DNA of 64,000 bases from Hymenobacter nivis (GTDB taxonomy: Bacteria > Bacteroidota > Bacteroidia > Cytophagales > Hymenobacteraceae): positions 496,753 to 560,752 of the forward strand of contig NZ_RCYZ01000002.1 of assembly GCF_006439025.1 (NCBI RefSeq), given 5' to 3'. The notes under the pieces were generated by a model. That model did not search any database and was not told the origin of the DNA. It was given only the letters and a program-made list of their open reading frames with translations. The stretch's first letter is position 1; each line of letters opens with the position of its first letter. The position numbers were made by a program, and so were the translations under genes. Positions 54,106-63,055 of this stretch are shown piece after piece.

Positions 54106-54549
54106 TTACTCAGCTACCACGCGGAAGTTCACGGTGTGTTTTACTTCTTTGTGCAGGCTCAAAGTTGCGGTGTAGTCGCCAGCGGCCGAAGGCTCCTGGT
54201 CAAACGACAGACGCTTGCGGTCCACGTCGATGCCCTTAGCTTTCAAAGCCTCGGCCAGCTGCAGTGTAGTAACGCGGCCAAAGATTTTGCCGCTCTCGCC
54301 AATCTTGGCCGGGATGTCCAACACCATACCGCCAATCTGGTCGGCAATGGCTTGGGCGTCGCCTTTCACTTTGTCGGCTTTGTGAGCCGCTTGGCGCACG
54401 TTCTCAGCCGTAATCTTTTTGTTCGTCTTGTCGGCCAGCATGGCTAGGCCTTGCGGCAACAGGAAGTTGCGGCCGTAGCCCGACTTCACGGTCACGATGT
54501 CGTTTTTGTAGCCGAGGCCCTTAACGTCGTCTTTGAGGATAATTTCCAT
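54106..54549 (-). CDS. rplI: 50S ribosomal protein L9
   Basis: L9 binds 23S rRNA near the L1 stalk and restrains mRNA slippage. The 147 residues start MEIILKDDVKGLGYKNDIVTVKSGYGRNFLLPQGLAM, the classic N-terminal RNA-binding domain, joined by a long helix to the C-terminal domain (FGRVTTLQLAEALKAKGIDVDRKRL). Last gene of the rpsF-rpsR-rplI operon. Confidence 0.98.
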   Translation of the reverse strand: MEIILKDDVKGLGYKNDIVTVKSGYGRNFLLPQGLAMLADKTNKKITAENVRQAAHKADKVKGDAQAIADQIGGMVLDIPAKIGESGKIFGRVTTLQLAEALKAKGIDVDRKRLSFDQEPSAAGDYTATLSLHKEVKHTVNFRVVAE

Positions 54550-54580
54550 GTCTTGTTTTAATTATGAGTTTTGAATTATG

Positions 54581-54641
54581 AATTATGAGTTATTCGCCAC
54601 TGAATCAATGGCTTACAACGCATAGCTTATAACTCATAATT
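54581..54641. repeat. AT-rich inverted repeat between rpsR and rplI
   Basis: AATTATGAGTTAT (54581-54593) pairs with ATAACTCATAATT (54629-54641), whose last base is part of the rpsR stop codon. A direct copy of ATTATGAGTT (54561-54570) lies just outside. The hairpin may tune the relative output of rplI. Confidence 0.8.
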
Positions 54642-54916
54642 TATTTCAGGGCGTCGGCGATGTACGGCATCAGGGCCAAGTGGCGAGCCTTTGCTACGGC
54701 CTGTGTCACCTTGCGCTGGAACTTAAGGCTGGTGCCCGTGAGGCGGCGGGGCAGCACGCGGCCCTGCTCGTTCACGAATTTCAGCAGGAAGTTCGGGTCT
54801 TTGTAATCCACGTACTTAATACCGTTCTTCTTGAAGCGGCAGTATTTCTTACGCGTATCCACCGGCTTGTTCATTGCCGAGCGGTCATTGTTGCGGTTGT
54901 TCGAGGGCGTTGCCAT
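54641..54916 (-). CDS. rpsR: 30S ribosomal protein S18
   Basis: S18 binds with S6 on the 30S platform. The 91 residues contain the core KKYCRFKKNGIKYVDYKDPNFLLKFVNEQGRVLPRRLTGTS, with the C-terminal helix KFQRKVTQAVAKARHLALMP. The N-terminal ~18 residues (ATPSNNRNNDRSAMNK) are a low-complexity extension usual in Bacteroidota. It lies 12 bases downstream of rpsF. Confidence 0.98.
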   Translation of the reverse strand: MATPSNNRNNDRSAMNKPVDTRKKYCRFKKNGIKYVDYKDPNFLLKFVNEQGRVLPRRLTGTSLKFQRKVTQAVAKARHLALMPYIADALK

Positions 54917-54928
54917 ATCTTTTTATAG

Positions 54929-55306
54929 TTATTGGGCTACGGCTTCGGATTCTTTCGCAGCCTTCTGCTGGTTCATCTCGCCGTTGCGGCGGCGGCGGTT
55001 GTAGTCCACGGCGTGCTTATCAAGCACCGTGGTCAGGAAACGAATGATGCGCTCGTCGCGGCGGAAAGCCAGCTCCAATGCATCAACGATGTTGCCCGAA
55101 CCCGTGAATTCCAAGCAGAAGTAATAACCGGTGGTTTTCTTCTGGATGGGGTAGGCTAGCTTGCGCAGGCCCCAGGCTTCGGTGGACAGAATGTCGGCGC
55201 TATTTTCCTTAAGCACCTGGGTGAACTTCTCGACCGTCTCTTGCACCTGGCCCTCGTTCAAAACGGGGGTTACGATGAAGACCGTCTCGTAATTTCTTAC
55301 TTCCAT
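54929..55306 (-). CDS. rpsF: 30S ribosomal protein S6
   Basis: S6 forms a heterodimer with S18 on the 30S subunit. The 125 residues begin MEVRNYETVFIVTPVLNEGQ and include the ferredoxin-like fold with KKTTGYYFCLEFTGSG and RRDERIIRFLTTVLDKHA. The ATG at 55304-55306 was chosen; the longer frame upstream lies across the promoter. It is the first gene of the rpsF-rpsR-rplI operon, driven by the promoter at 55348-55378. Confidence 0.98.
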   Translation of the reverse strand: MEVRNYETVFIVTPVLNEGQVQETVEKFTQVLKENSADILSTEAWGLRKLAYPIQKKTTGYYFCLEFTGSGNIVDALELAFRRDERIIRFLTTVLDKHAVDYNRRRRNGEMNQQKAAKESEAVAQ

Positions 55307-55347
55307 TACGACGGGGTGAATTTGTTGAAAAAAATTTGATTGGGGCG

Positions 55348-55378
55348 CAAAGGTACTGACTTTGCGACAGAATGCCAA
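55348..55378 (-). promoter_or_regulatory. Bacteroidota-type promoter of rpsF operon
   Basis: On the minus strand TTG (55378-55376) is followed after 20 bases by TACCTTTG (55355-55348), an exact TAnnTTTG box with correct spacing. The predicted transcript begins about 35 bases before the rpsF start. Confidence 0.85.
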
Positions 55379-55542
55379 GCTGTTGCCGCCTTTTCCCCAC
55401 AGCACGCATTTATATGCCCAAATCCTTGAACAAGTTGCCAAGCAACTTTGTCCAATAAACGCGGCCAGCTACCGAGGCTAGGGTCCATTTTAGGGCCCCC
55501 AGCAGCCGAGCCAACCGGTAGATACTACTAGATATTTTGTAT

Positions 55543-55569
55543 CTAAATAAGACAATTTAGCTTATTTAG
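55543..55569. promoter_or_regulatory. Dyad symmetry upstream of the act promoter
   Basis: CTAAATAAG (55543-55551) and CTTATTTAG (55561-55569) are perfect reverse complements with a 9-base spacer. The dyad sits about 58 bases before the -33 element of actA in an otherwise empty, AT-rich stretch, and a weaker GATAC/GTATC pair lies beside it. It is a candidate operator. Confidence 0.45.
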
Positions 55570-55626
55570 TCAAATTCCAAATAGTCCCTTAAGGCCGTTC
55601 CTGAGCCTATAAAACCCCCGCTAGCT

Positions 55627-55657
55627 TTTGCTGCCCGCGAATCGTATCCTACCTTTG
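55627..55657 (+). promoter_or_regulatory. Bacteroidota-type promoter of the act operon
   Basis: TTTG (55627-55630), exactly 19 bases, then TACCTTTG (55650-55657). Both boxes and spacing match the consensus. Start of transcription near 55663 leaves a ~40-base leader to the chosen actA start. Confidence 0.92.
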
Positions 55658-55703
55658 TGGCCCTGAAATGCCTTGGCATTTCGTTATTTCTGCTTGTTTC
55701 TGT

Positions 55704-57053
55704 ATGAATAGCAACCGACTACGTTCGTTACCTCACCTGTTGCTGGCGCTATTGCTCACGTTTGCCGGAGCCCAGCAGGCCACGGCTCAGGATGCCAGTG
55801 CAAACACTGCCACCGTGAGCAAAGCCGGCGTCACGCCCGGCGCTACTGCCGGCGCTACCCCAGCCACGGCGGCTGCCCCCGCCGCCGGTGGGGCTGATGC
55901 CGCCGCTGTGCAAGCGGGCGATGCCTTGTTTAAAGCCAACTGTACTCAGTGCCATGCCATTAATGAGCAGGTAGTGGGCCCTGCATTGGCTGGCATCAGC
56001 AAGCGCCGCCCCATCACCTGGATCATTCCGTGGATCAAGAACTCGGCCAAAGTAGTTGCCAGTGGCGACGAATATGCCGTAGCCCTCTACAACAAGTTCC
56101 AGAAGCAGCAGATGCCCAGCTTCGGGCTTTCGGATAAGGAAATCACTTCGATTGTTGCCTACATCACTGCGCAAGAAGGCCAGCCGGCTGCCGCTGCAAC
56201 GGGTGGCGTAACGGCGCAAAATGCTGGGGCAACCGATGGTGCCGCCGCAGCTGGTGATGCTGATACTGGTGCCGGTAAGTATGTGGACATCCTGCTCATC
56301 GCGTTGGTTGTGGTGCTGATCGTGATGGTGGTAACGCTGATCATCATTGGTAACCTGATGAAAGATGTTCTGCGGGGCCGTAAAGACCTCGATGGTCGCG
56401 ACACCGAGATTCTGGAGCAGCGTTTCGATTGGGGAAAGTTCTATCGTTCGCCCGTGCTGCGTGGTATCGTCGGAGCTGTGTTTGCCATTGTATTGCTCTA
56501 CGAGGGCGTGCAAAGCGTAATGGCTGTGGGCTTGACCCAGGGCTACCAGCCAACCCAGCCTATTGCCTTCTCGCACAAGCTGCACGCCGGAGAAAATCAG
56601 ATCAATTGCGCCTACTGCCACACGTCAGTATACAAAGGCAAATCGGCTAACATCCCTTCGGCCAACATCTGCATGAACTGCCACTCACAGATCAAGACAG
56701 AGTCGCCGGAGATCAAGAAAATTTACCGCGCCATCGAGCGTAAGCAGCCTGTCCAGTGGGTTCGTATACACAACCTGCCTGACTTGGCTTACTTCAACCA
56801 CTCGCAGCACACCCAGGTAGCCGGCCTCCAGTGCCAGACTTGCCACGGCCCAATTCAGAACATGGAAGTGGTGTACCAGTATTCGGCCCTGACGATGGGC
56901 TGGTGCATTAACTGCCACCGCGAAACGCCGCTCAACACTAAGGGCAACGCATACTATGACAACTTGGTGAAGTTGCACGATACCAAAAATGCTGCAGCTC
57001 CTTTCACCGTATCGTCGAACGGCGGTACCGAGTGTTCGAAGTGCCACTATTAA
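55704..57053 (+). CDS. actA: Alternative Complex III subunit A, multiheme cytochrome c
   Basis: ActA is the multiheme subunit of ACIII, which oxidises quinol and passes electrons to a periplasmic cytochrome or directly to an oxidase. The 449 residues have a signal peptide (~1-28), an N-terminal monoheme cytochrome domain with CTQCH (80-84) and probable Met137 ligand, a Gly/Ala linker, a membrane helix (~194-216), a second hydrophobic helix (~252-268), and a pentaheme domain with CAYCH (302-306), CMNCH (323-327), CQTCH (377-381), CINCH (401-405) and CSKCH (444-448). The ATG at 55704 places the signal peptide correctly; an ATG at 55668 lies almost on the predicted transcript start. Confidence 0.95.
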   Translation: MNSNRLRSLPHLLLALLLTFAGAQQATAQDASANTATVSKAGVTPGATAGATPATAAAPAAGGADAAAVQAGDALFKANCTQCHAINEQVVGPALAGISKRRPITWIIPWIKNSAKVVASGDEYAVALYNKFQKQQMPSFGLSDKEITSIVAYITAQEGQPAAAATGGVTAQNAGATDGAAAAGDADTGAGKYVDILLIALVVVLIVMVVTLIIIGNLMKDVLRGRKDLDGRDTEILEQRFDWGKFYRSPVLRGIVGAVFAIVLLYEGVQSVMAVGLTQGYQPTQPIAFSHKLHAGENQINCAYCHTSVYKGKSANIPSANICMNCHSQIKTESPEIKKIYRAIERKQPVQWVRIHNLPDLAYFNHSQHTQVAGLQCQTCHGPIQNMEVVYQYSALTMGWCINCHRETPLNTKGNAYYDNLVKLHDTKNAAAPFTVSSNGGTECSKCHY

Positions 57054-57066
57054 TCAGTTAGCCGAT

Positions 57067-57106
57067 GCTTTAAAATCCGAAATGCTCATGCCTCGGACTT
57101 TAAAGC
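57067..57106 (+). promoter_or_regulatory. Intercistronic hairpin between actA and actB
   Basis: GCTTTAAAATCCGA (57067-57080) pairs with TCGGACTTTAAAGC (57093-57106), one mismatch. No T-tract follows, so it is more likely an RNA processing or stability element than a terminator. The actA-actB gap (151 bases) is the only large one in the operon. Confidence 0.55.
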
Positions 57107-57204
57107 CGCTAGCTACCCGTTACAAAATTCCGCTAAAAAATTAAGTCCCTCTTGGCTTAGCCGGCTGAAAGCCCCTAAGACCTGGAGTCTCTAAGTCCCC
57201 GAAA

Positions 57205-60200
57205 ATGAAGTACTGGAAAGGAATTGAGGAACTAGAAAGCACTCCGGAGTTCATGAGCACGGCATTTGCCGAGTTCCTGCCGGTGAAGGAAAGCCATGAG
57301 AGCAAGGATGCTACCTCGGCTCCCCGCCGTGACTTTCTGAAGCTGATGGGTTTTGGAGTAGGTGCCGTTGCGCTTGCTTCGTGCGAAACTCCGGTGCACA
57401 AGGCCATCCCTTACTTGAACAAGCCGGAGGAAGTAGATCCTACTATTTCCAACTTCTACGCTTCTACGTACTTCACGGGCTCCGATTACAACGCCGTGCT
57501 GGTAAAAAACCGCGACGGTCGTCCAATTAAGCTAGAAGGCAATCCGGAGTCGCCCATCACTCGTGGTGGTCTTTCTGCGCGGGCCCAAGCCGCTGTACTT
57601 GACTTGTACGATAGCGGCCGCTTGCAGCATTTTGCCGTCAAAGGTGTGCGCACGGAAACAGCCGAAGTAGACCGTCAAATTCAGTCCAAGCTAGCTGCAA
57701 CGACGGGCAAAATCGCCATCGTTTCGCCAACTATTATTAGCCCAAGCACCAAGAAGGCCATTGCCGCTTTCGCTGCTCGTTACGGTACCACTGAGCACGT
57801 GATGTACGATGCGCAGTCGGCTAGTGGCTTGCTTCAGGCTAATAATGGCGTGTTGCCAGGCTACGATTTCAGCCGAGCCAACGTAATTGTCAGCATCGGT
57901 GCTGATTTTCTGGGTACTTGGATCTCGCCGGTAGAATTTGCCAAGCAGTACGTCAAGAACCGTAAGGTGAGCAGCGACAAGCCCTCCATGTCGCGTCACT
58001 TCCAGTTTGAAACCACGATGTCGCTCACCGGATCGAACGCCGATGTGCGTGAATCTGTGAAGCCATCGGAGTGGGGCGCTGTAGCGGTTGCATTGTACAA
58101 CGCCGTGGTGGGAGGGGGAAGCACGCCCGCTTTTAGTAATCCCCGAGTAGCTCCGCAAATAGCCAAAGCTGCTGCCGAGCTAAAAGCAAACCGCGGTGCT
58201 AGCCTAATAGTATCCGGATCTAACGACCCAGCCATTCAATCGCTGGTAACCGCGCTGAACCAGAGCTTGGGCAACGTAGGCACAACGGTTGACCTGACGG
58301 CCCCTAGTAATGTGCGCCAAGGAGACGATGCCCGCATGGCTGCATTGGTGAAAGAGATGAATGCCGGGACGGTAGGTGCAGTAATTTTCTACAATGCCAA
58401 CCCTGTATACAACCATCCACTATCTGCCCAAGTAAAATCCGGTATCGCCAAAGTGCCGCTGAGCATTTCGTTCAACGACCGTCTTGACGAAACCGGTAGC
58501 TTGTGTGACTATGCTACTCCGGACAACCACTGGTTGGAATCGTGGAATGACTTCGAGCCGAAGCGTGGTTTCTTGAGCTTGGCACAGCCAGCCATTACCC
58601 CAATTTTTGCTACCCGGCAGGCCCAAGAAAGCCTATTGCGGTGGGCCGGCAACAATGAAACATACTACAGCTTCCTGCGCAACAACTGGCGCCAGGTGCT
58701 GGGCAGCGGTAATTTCAATGCCGCTTGGGATAAAGCTGTTCACGATGGTGTAGCCACTGGCACGGGGTTGATTGCGGCGCCAGCTATGACTACGGCTGCA
58801 CTAGGCGCTAGCGATGCCGTAGTACGTATTACTGGGGCCCCTAAGCCCGCTAATAATTTAGTAGAGGTTTCATTCTACGAAAAAGTAGGTTTGCCTGCTA
58901 GCGGCTCAGGGGCTAATAATCCTTTCCTCCAAGAGCTACCCGATCCGATTTCTAAAGCTACTTGGGGCAACTATTTGGCTGTTCCGCGTTCGATGGCAGT
59001 AGCCAACAAGTGGGAGCAAGGTGATGTAATTAAGGTTACGGCCCCTAATGTGGCTCCTATCGAATTGCCCGTGCTAGTGCAGCCTGGCCAAGCTGCTGGC
59101 ACGGTCAGCATTGCTTTGGGCTATGGCCGGGTTTTGAGTGGCAAAGCTGGTGACAACGTGGGTGCCAACGCAGCGCCTTTGTTGGTTACTACTCCTAACG
59201 GCATTATGTATGCCACGGCAGTAACGCTGGAAAAAACCTCTGCTACGTCGCCCATTGCTCAAACCCAGACCCACCATACCATCATGGACCGCCGCTCGGT
59301 GGTGCAAGAGAATACGCTGGCTAAGTATAAGGAGAACCCTAAAGAGGTAACGGAGTACGAGAAGATTACCACGCCTGATGGCCTTGAGAAGCCAAATAAG
59401 GTTTCGCTGTGGCAAGATTACCAGTACAACAACCACCACTGGGGCATGGCAATCGACCTCAATTCGTGCATCGGCTGCGGCTCGTGCGTATTGGGTTGCC
59501 AGACGGAAAACAACATTGCTGTGGTTGGCAAACAGCAGGTTATCAACCGCCGCGAAATGCACTGGATGCGCATTGACCGCTACTACTCTTCGGACCACCA
59601 CAAGAGTGAGTTCGATACGAAAGGTAAGTTGTCGACTTACAGCGCTATGGAAGACCCTTCGGATAACCCGCAGGTAATTTTCCAGCCGATGATGTGCCAG
59701 CAGTGCAACCACGCACCTTGCGAAACAGTGTGCCCGGTGTTGGCTACTACGCATAGCTCAGAAGGTTTGAACCAGATGACTTACAACCGTTGCGTTGGTA
59801 CGCGCTACTGCGCCAACAACTGCCCGTATAAAGTGCGTCGATTCAACTGGTTCTCGTACTACTCTAACGAGAAATTTGAAACTGTTAACGGCCACATGTT
59901 TACTGACCTGGGCCGTATGATCCTCAACCCTGACGTAACTGTGCGGGCCCGAGGGGTGATGGAAAAATGCTCTTTCTGCATTCAGCGTATCCAACTGGGT
60001 AAGCTGGAAGCTAAGAAGCAAAAGCGCCGTCCTAAAGACGGGGAGATAGTATCGGCTTGTGCACAGTCGTGTCCCACTGATGCTATTGTGTTTGGCGATA
60101 TGCGCGACACTACCAGCCGCATTAGCCAGTTGCTGCGTCGTGAGGACGGTGAGCGGGCTTTCCACTCACTAGATTCTATCAACGTGCAGCCGAACGTGAC

Positions 60201-60261
60201 CTACTTAACAAAGATTCGCAATTCGGTATCCGAAATGTTCGGGCCGGAGGAAGAAGCTTAA
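57205..60261 (+). CDS. actB: Alternative Complex III subunit B, iron-sulfur molybdopterin-type protein
   Basis: ActB resembles fused molybdopterin-oxidoreductase and ferredoxin subunits. The 1018 residues have a twin-arginine signal RRDFLKLMGFG (41-51) ending in a lipobox ALASC (Cys60), so it is exported folded and lipid-anchored. A molybdopterin-like domain (~65-740) follows; in characterised ACIII it carries no cofactor. The FeS domain holds CIGCGSCVLGC (755-765), C831/C834/C839/C843 (CQQCNHAPCETVC), C863/C869/C873, C922/C925 and C952/C956, enough for three [4Fe-4S] clusters and one [3Fe-4S]. Codons become less GC-rich in this part of the window. Confidence 0.96.
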   Translation: MKYWKGIEELESTPEFMSTAFAEFLPVKESHESKDATSAPRRDFLKLMGFGVGAVALASCETPVHKAIPYLNKPEEVDPTISNFYASTYFTGSDYNAVLVKNRDGRPIKLEGNPESPITRGGLSARAQAAVLDLYDSGRLQHFAVKGVRTETAEVDRQIQSKLAATTGKIAIVSPTIISPSTKKAIAAFAARYGTTEHVMYDAQSASGLLQANNGVLPGYDFSRANVIVSIGADFLGTWISPVEFAKQYVKNRKVSSDKPSMSRHFQFETTMSLTGSNADVRESVKPSEWGAVAVALYNAVVGGGSTPAFSNPRVAPQIAKAAAELKANRGASLIVSGSNDPAIQSLVTALNQSLGNVGTTVDLTAPSNVRQGDDARMAALVKEMNAGTVGAVIFYNANPVYNHPLSAQVKSGIAKVPLSISFNDRLDETGSLCDYATPDNHWLESWNDFEPKRGFLSLAQPAITPIFATRQAQESLLRWAGNNETYYSFLRNNWRQVLGSGNFNAAWDKAVHDGVATGTGLIAAPAMTTAALGASDAVVRITGAPKPANNLVEVSFYEKVGLPASGSGANNPFLQELPDPISKATWGNYLAVPRSMAVANKWEQGDVIKVTAPNVAPIELPVLVQPGQAAGTVSIALGYGRVLSGKAGDNVGANAAPLLVTTPNGIMYATAVTLEKTSATSPIAQTQTHHTIMDRRSVVQENTLAKYKENPKEVTEYEKITTPDGLEKPNKVSLWQDYQYNNHHWGMAIDLNSCIGCGSCVLGCQTENNIAVVGKQQVINRREMHWMRIDRYYSSDHHKSEFDTKGKLSTYSAMEDPSDNPQVIFQPMMCQQCNHAPCETVCPVLATTHSSEGLNQMTYNRCVGTRYCANNCPYKVRRFNWFSYYSNEKFETVNGHMFTDLGRMILNPDVTVRARGVMEKCSFCIQRIQLGKLEAKKQKRRPKDGEIVSACAQSCPTDAIVFGDMRDTTSRISQLLRREDGERAFHSLDSINVQPNVTYLTKIRNSVSEMFGPEEEA

Positions 60262-60310
60262 TTGCATCGGAGTACTTAGTTTCTACGCACCTAAGCCCCC
60301 AATACCCATT

Positions 60311-61771
60311 ATGCAACACGTATCAGCCATTCGTGAGCCGCTCATCACTGGGGGCAAAACGTTACATGACGTAACCCAGGATATCTGCTATCAGGTAGAG
60401 GCCAAGCCCAACATCCGTTGGATTGGCGCTATGAGCGTATCCTTATTCTTCTTAGGTATATTCTTCTACTCCGTTTACCGTACCCTATGGTACGGAATTG
60501 GCGAGTGGGGCCTAAACAAAACTGTCGGTTGGGCATGGGACATCACCAACTTTGTGTGGTGGGTAGGTATTGGTCACGCCGGTACCCTTATCTCTGCTGT
60601 GCTACTGTTGTTTCGCCAAAAGTGGCGCTCGTCCATCAACCGGGCTGCAGAGGCTATGACGATTTTTGCGGTTATCTGTGCTGCCATGTTCCCGGTATTG
60701 CACATGGGCCGTCCTTGGCTGGCTTTCTATGTGTTTCCGTTGCAAAACACGTTGGGTTCGTTGTGGGTAAACTTCAACTCCCCGCTGCTTTGGGACGTGT
60801 TCGCCATCTCGACTTACTTCACGGTTTCTTTGGTATTCTGGTACACGGGTTTGGTGCCTGACTTTGCTAGTATTCGCGACCGCGCTAAGGGCCCCATCGC
60901 CAAGTTCAGCTATTCTATGCTGAGCTTCGGCTGGACGGGTTCTGCTAAAGCATGGTCACGTTACGAGACAGTATCGCTGATTTTGGCCGGTGTGTCTACG
61001 CCACTGGTACTCTCAGTACACACCATTGTATCGATGGACTTTGCTACGTCGGTTGTCCCAGGCTGGCACACTACCATTTTCCCTCCCTATTTCGTGGCTG
61101 GTGCCATCTTCTCGGGCTTCGCAATGGTGTTGACGCTGATGCTTATCACCCGCGTTGTATTTAAGCTTGAAGATTACATTACCCTTGAGCACATTGCCCT
61201 CATGAACAAAATCATGATGGTAACGGGCTCTATCGTAGGGGTTGCTTACATCACGGAATTCTTCATTGCTTGGTACTCACAGGTAGAGTTTGAGCAGTAT
61301 GCTTTCATCAACCGCGCTACGGGCCCCTACTGGTGGGCTTACCTGAGCATGATGTCATGCAACGTAATTACGCCGCAGATTGTGTGGTTCCGTCGCGTGC
61401 GTTACAGCATTGGTTGGACGTTCCTACTGTCCATTATTGTGAACATCGGGATGTGGTTTGAGCGCTTCGTAATTATTGTTACCTCGCTGCACCGCGATTA
61501 CTTGCCTTCAAGCTGGGCTATGTTCTCGCCCACTATGATAGACATTGGGGTGTATGTAGGCACACTGGGGTTGTTCTTTACCCTGTTTCTGCTCTTCGCT
61601 AAGTTTTTCCCCGTCATCAACATGGCCGAGGTGAAAACTATCCTCAAGTACACCGTTGACAACGGCCCTACTTATAGCGGTAACCACGCCCATCACGCGC
61701 CGGCTACTACCCATTCCGTAACTCCTGGTGTGCCTGCTTCGGCTCCCGTAACCTACGACAAGCATGACTAA
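60311..61771 (+). CDS. actC: Alternative Complex III subunit C, NrfD-like quinol-binding membrane protein
   Basis: ActC is a polytopic NrfD/PsrC-like subunit that binds menaquinol. The 486 residues begin with a soluble segment (MQHVSAIREPLITGGK), then about ten hydrophobic helices with conserved polar residues, for example WVGIGHAGTLISAVLLLFRQKWR and HMGRPWLAFY. The C-terminal tail is soluble and His/Pro-rich. The gene overlaps actD by eight bases (ATG 61764; stop ends 61771), so the two are translationally coupled. Confidence 0.96.
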   Translation: MQHVSAIREPLITGGKTLHDVTQDICYQVEAKPNIRWIGAMSVSLFFLGIFFYSVYRTLWYGIGEWGLNKTVGWAWDITNFVWWVGIGHAGTLISAVLLLFRQKWRSSINRAAEAMTIFAVICAAMFPVLHMGRPWLAFYVFPLQNTLGSLWVNFNSPLLWDVFAISTYFTVSLVFWYTGLVPDFASIRDRAKGPIAKFSYSMLSFGWTGSAKAWSRYETVSLILAGVSTPLVLSVHTIVSMDFATSVVPGWHTTIFPPYFVAGAIFSGFAMVLTLMLITRVVFKLEDYITLEHIALMNKIMMVTGSIVGVAYITEFFIAWYSQVEFEQYAFINRATGPYWWAYLSMMSCNVITPQIVWFRRVRYSIGWTFLLSIIVNIGMWFERFVIIVTSLHRDYLPSSWAMFSPTMIDIGVYVGTLGLFFTLFLLFAKFFPVINMAEVKTILKYTVDNGPTYSGNHAHHAPATTHSVTPGVPASAPVTYDKHD

Positions 61772-62291
61772 GCGTTTCGCCCTCGGCGTCTTCGAAGACG
61801 AGGACGTGCTCCTGCACGCCATTGACAATGTGCGCGGCGCAGGGGTCAAGATCTACGACGTGTTCTCACCTTATCCGGTACACGGCATCGATGATGCGCT
61901 GGGTATAGAACGTTCGCGTTTGCCTATCGCCGCATTCTTTTACGGCATGTGTGGACTTGCTTTCGCACTCTGGCTCCAGATTTACACACTGGGTTTCGAC
62001 TGGCCAATGATCATTGGCGGTAAGCCACATATCGCACTGCCTGCGTTTATCCCAGTAGCTTTTGAATTGACTGTGTTCTTCACATGTCATGGCATGGTTA
62101 TAACATTTTACACCATCACTGGACTTTACCCACGCTTCAAGACGCCAGTAATGGACGTGCGCTCCACGGACGATAAATTTGTAATGGCTATCGAGTTAGA
62201 TGAAAACAACTCGGCGCTACCAAAATTGACTCAACTATTGCGTGAAAACGGCGCATCGGAAGTCAATCAGAAAGAAATGACCAAGAAATAA
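61764..62291 (+). CDS. actD: Alternative Complex III subunit D (DUF3341 membrane protein)
   Basis: ActD is a small membrane subunit of ACIII with no cofactor. The 175 residues start MTKRFALGVFEDEDVLLHAIDNVRGAG, a soluble DUF3341 domain with DVFSPYPVHGIDDALG, then two membrane helices (~55-78 and ~92-115) and a C-terminal soluble helix. It overlaps actC by eight bases and actE by one (TAATG). Confidence 0.95.
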   Translation: MTKRFALGVFEDEDVLLHAIDNVRGAGVKIYDVFSPYPVHGIDDALGIERSRLPIAAFFYGMCGLAFALWLQIYTLGFDWPMIIGGKPHIALPAFIPVAFELTVFFTCHGMVITFYTITGLYPRFKTPVMDVRSTDDKFVMAIELDENNSALPKLTQLLRENGASEVNQKEMTKK

Positions 62292-63037
62292 TGACGCATC
62301 CGCTGAACCTGAGTCTGCGCGTTTCGGCGCTGCTGTTATCGCTGGGAGGACTGGCGTCATCTTGCACGCCGCAAGCTGATAACCCTGGGGTAGAATACGC
62401 CCCGGAGATGTATGAGTCCATCCCGTATGAGCCTTTGCGCCAAACGGGTTATAATACCATTAATGCTTTCGGGATTAATGAGCGCACTCCTGCTACTGGT
62501 ACTGTAGCTCGTGGCAAGCTGAATTACTATACCCACGTCCCTAAGGATAGTGTGGGTATTGCCGAACGTACGCTGCGTAACCCCTATGCCTATACCAAGG
62601 TGAACCTGGAAGAAGGCAAACTGCTTTATTCACGCTACTGCCAGCACTGCCACGGCGAGCAAGGCAATGGCCAGGGCCCTGTTGGACTCAAGTTCAAAGG
62701 TGTTCCTAACTACGCAGCTGGCCAGTACACCAAAATGAATGATGGCCACATCTACCACGTTATTCAATGGGGCCGCAACCGCATGATGCCCCACGGTTCA
62801 CAGGTAAATCCTGAAGAGCGTTGGAAAATAGCCATGTACGTAAGAGCCCTAGAGTTAGGCAAGGGCCCCGATGGACTTACCGAAATGATTGCCAAGGGCC
62901 CCACCTCTTCAGCTAGTGATACTACTGTCACCGCTGCGGCGGCTGGCACTACTCCTACGAGCAAAGCTGGTTCTAACACTGGTTCTGAGACGCCCGGTCA
63001 GGGCAATACTAAAGGCCAGAACGGCTCCGCTAACTAA
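62291..63037 (+). CDS. actE: Alternative Complex III subunit E, monoheme cytochrome c lipoprotein
   Basis: ActE is the terminal monoheme cytochrome c of ACIII. The 248 residues have a lipoprotein signal ending SSC (Cys25), a heme motif CQHCH (117-121) and a probable Met ligand in RMMPHG. A Thr/Ser/Gly-rich tail (~215-248) is unstructured. The ATG overlaps the actD stop by one base. Confidence 0.95.
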   Translation: MTHPLNLSLRVSALLLSLGGLASSCTPQADNPGVEYAPEMYESIPYEPLRQTGYNTINAFGINERTPATGTVARGKLNYYTHVPKDSVGIAERTLRNPYAYTKVNLEEGKLLYSRYCQHCHGEQGNGQGPVGLKFKGVPNYAAGQYTKMNDGHIYHVIQWGRNRMMPHGSQVNPEERWKIAMYVRALELGKGPDGLTEMIAKGPTSSASDTTVTAAAAGTTPTSKAGSNTGSETPGQGNTKGQNGSAN

Positions 63038-63055
63038 TCCCATCTCGCACGCACT

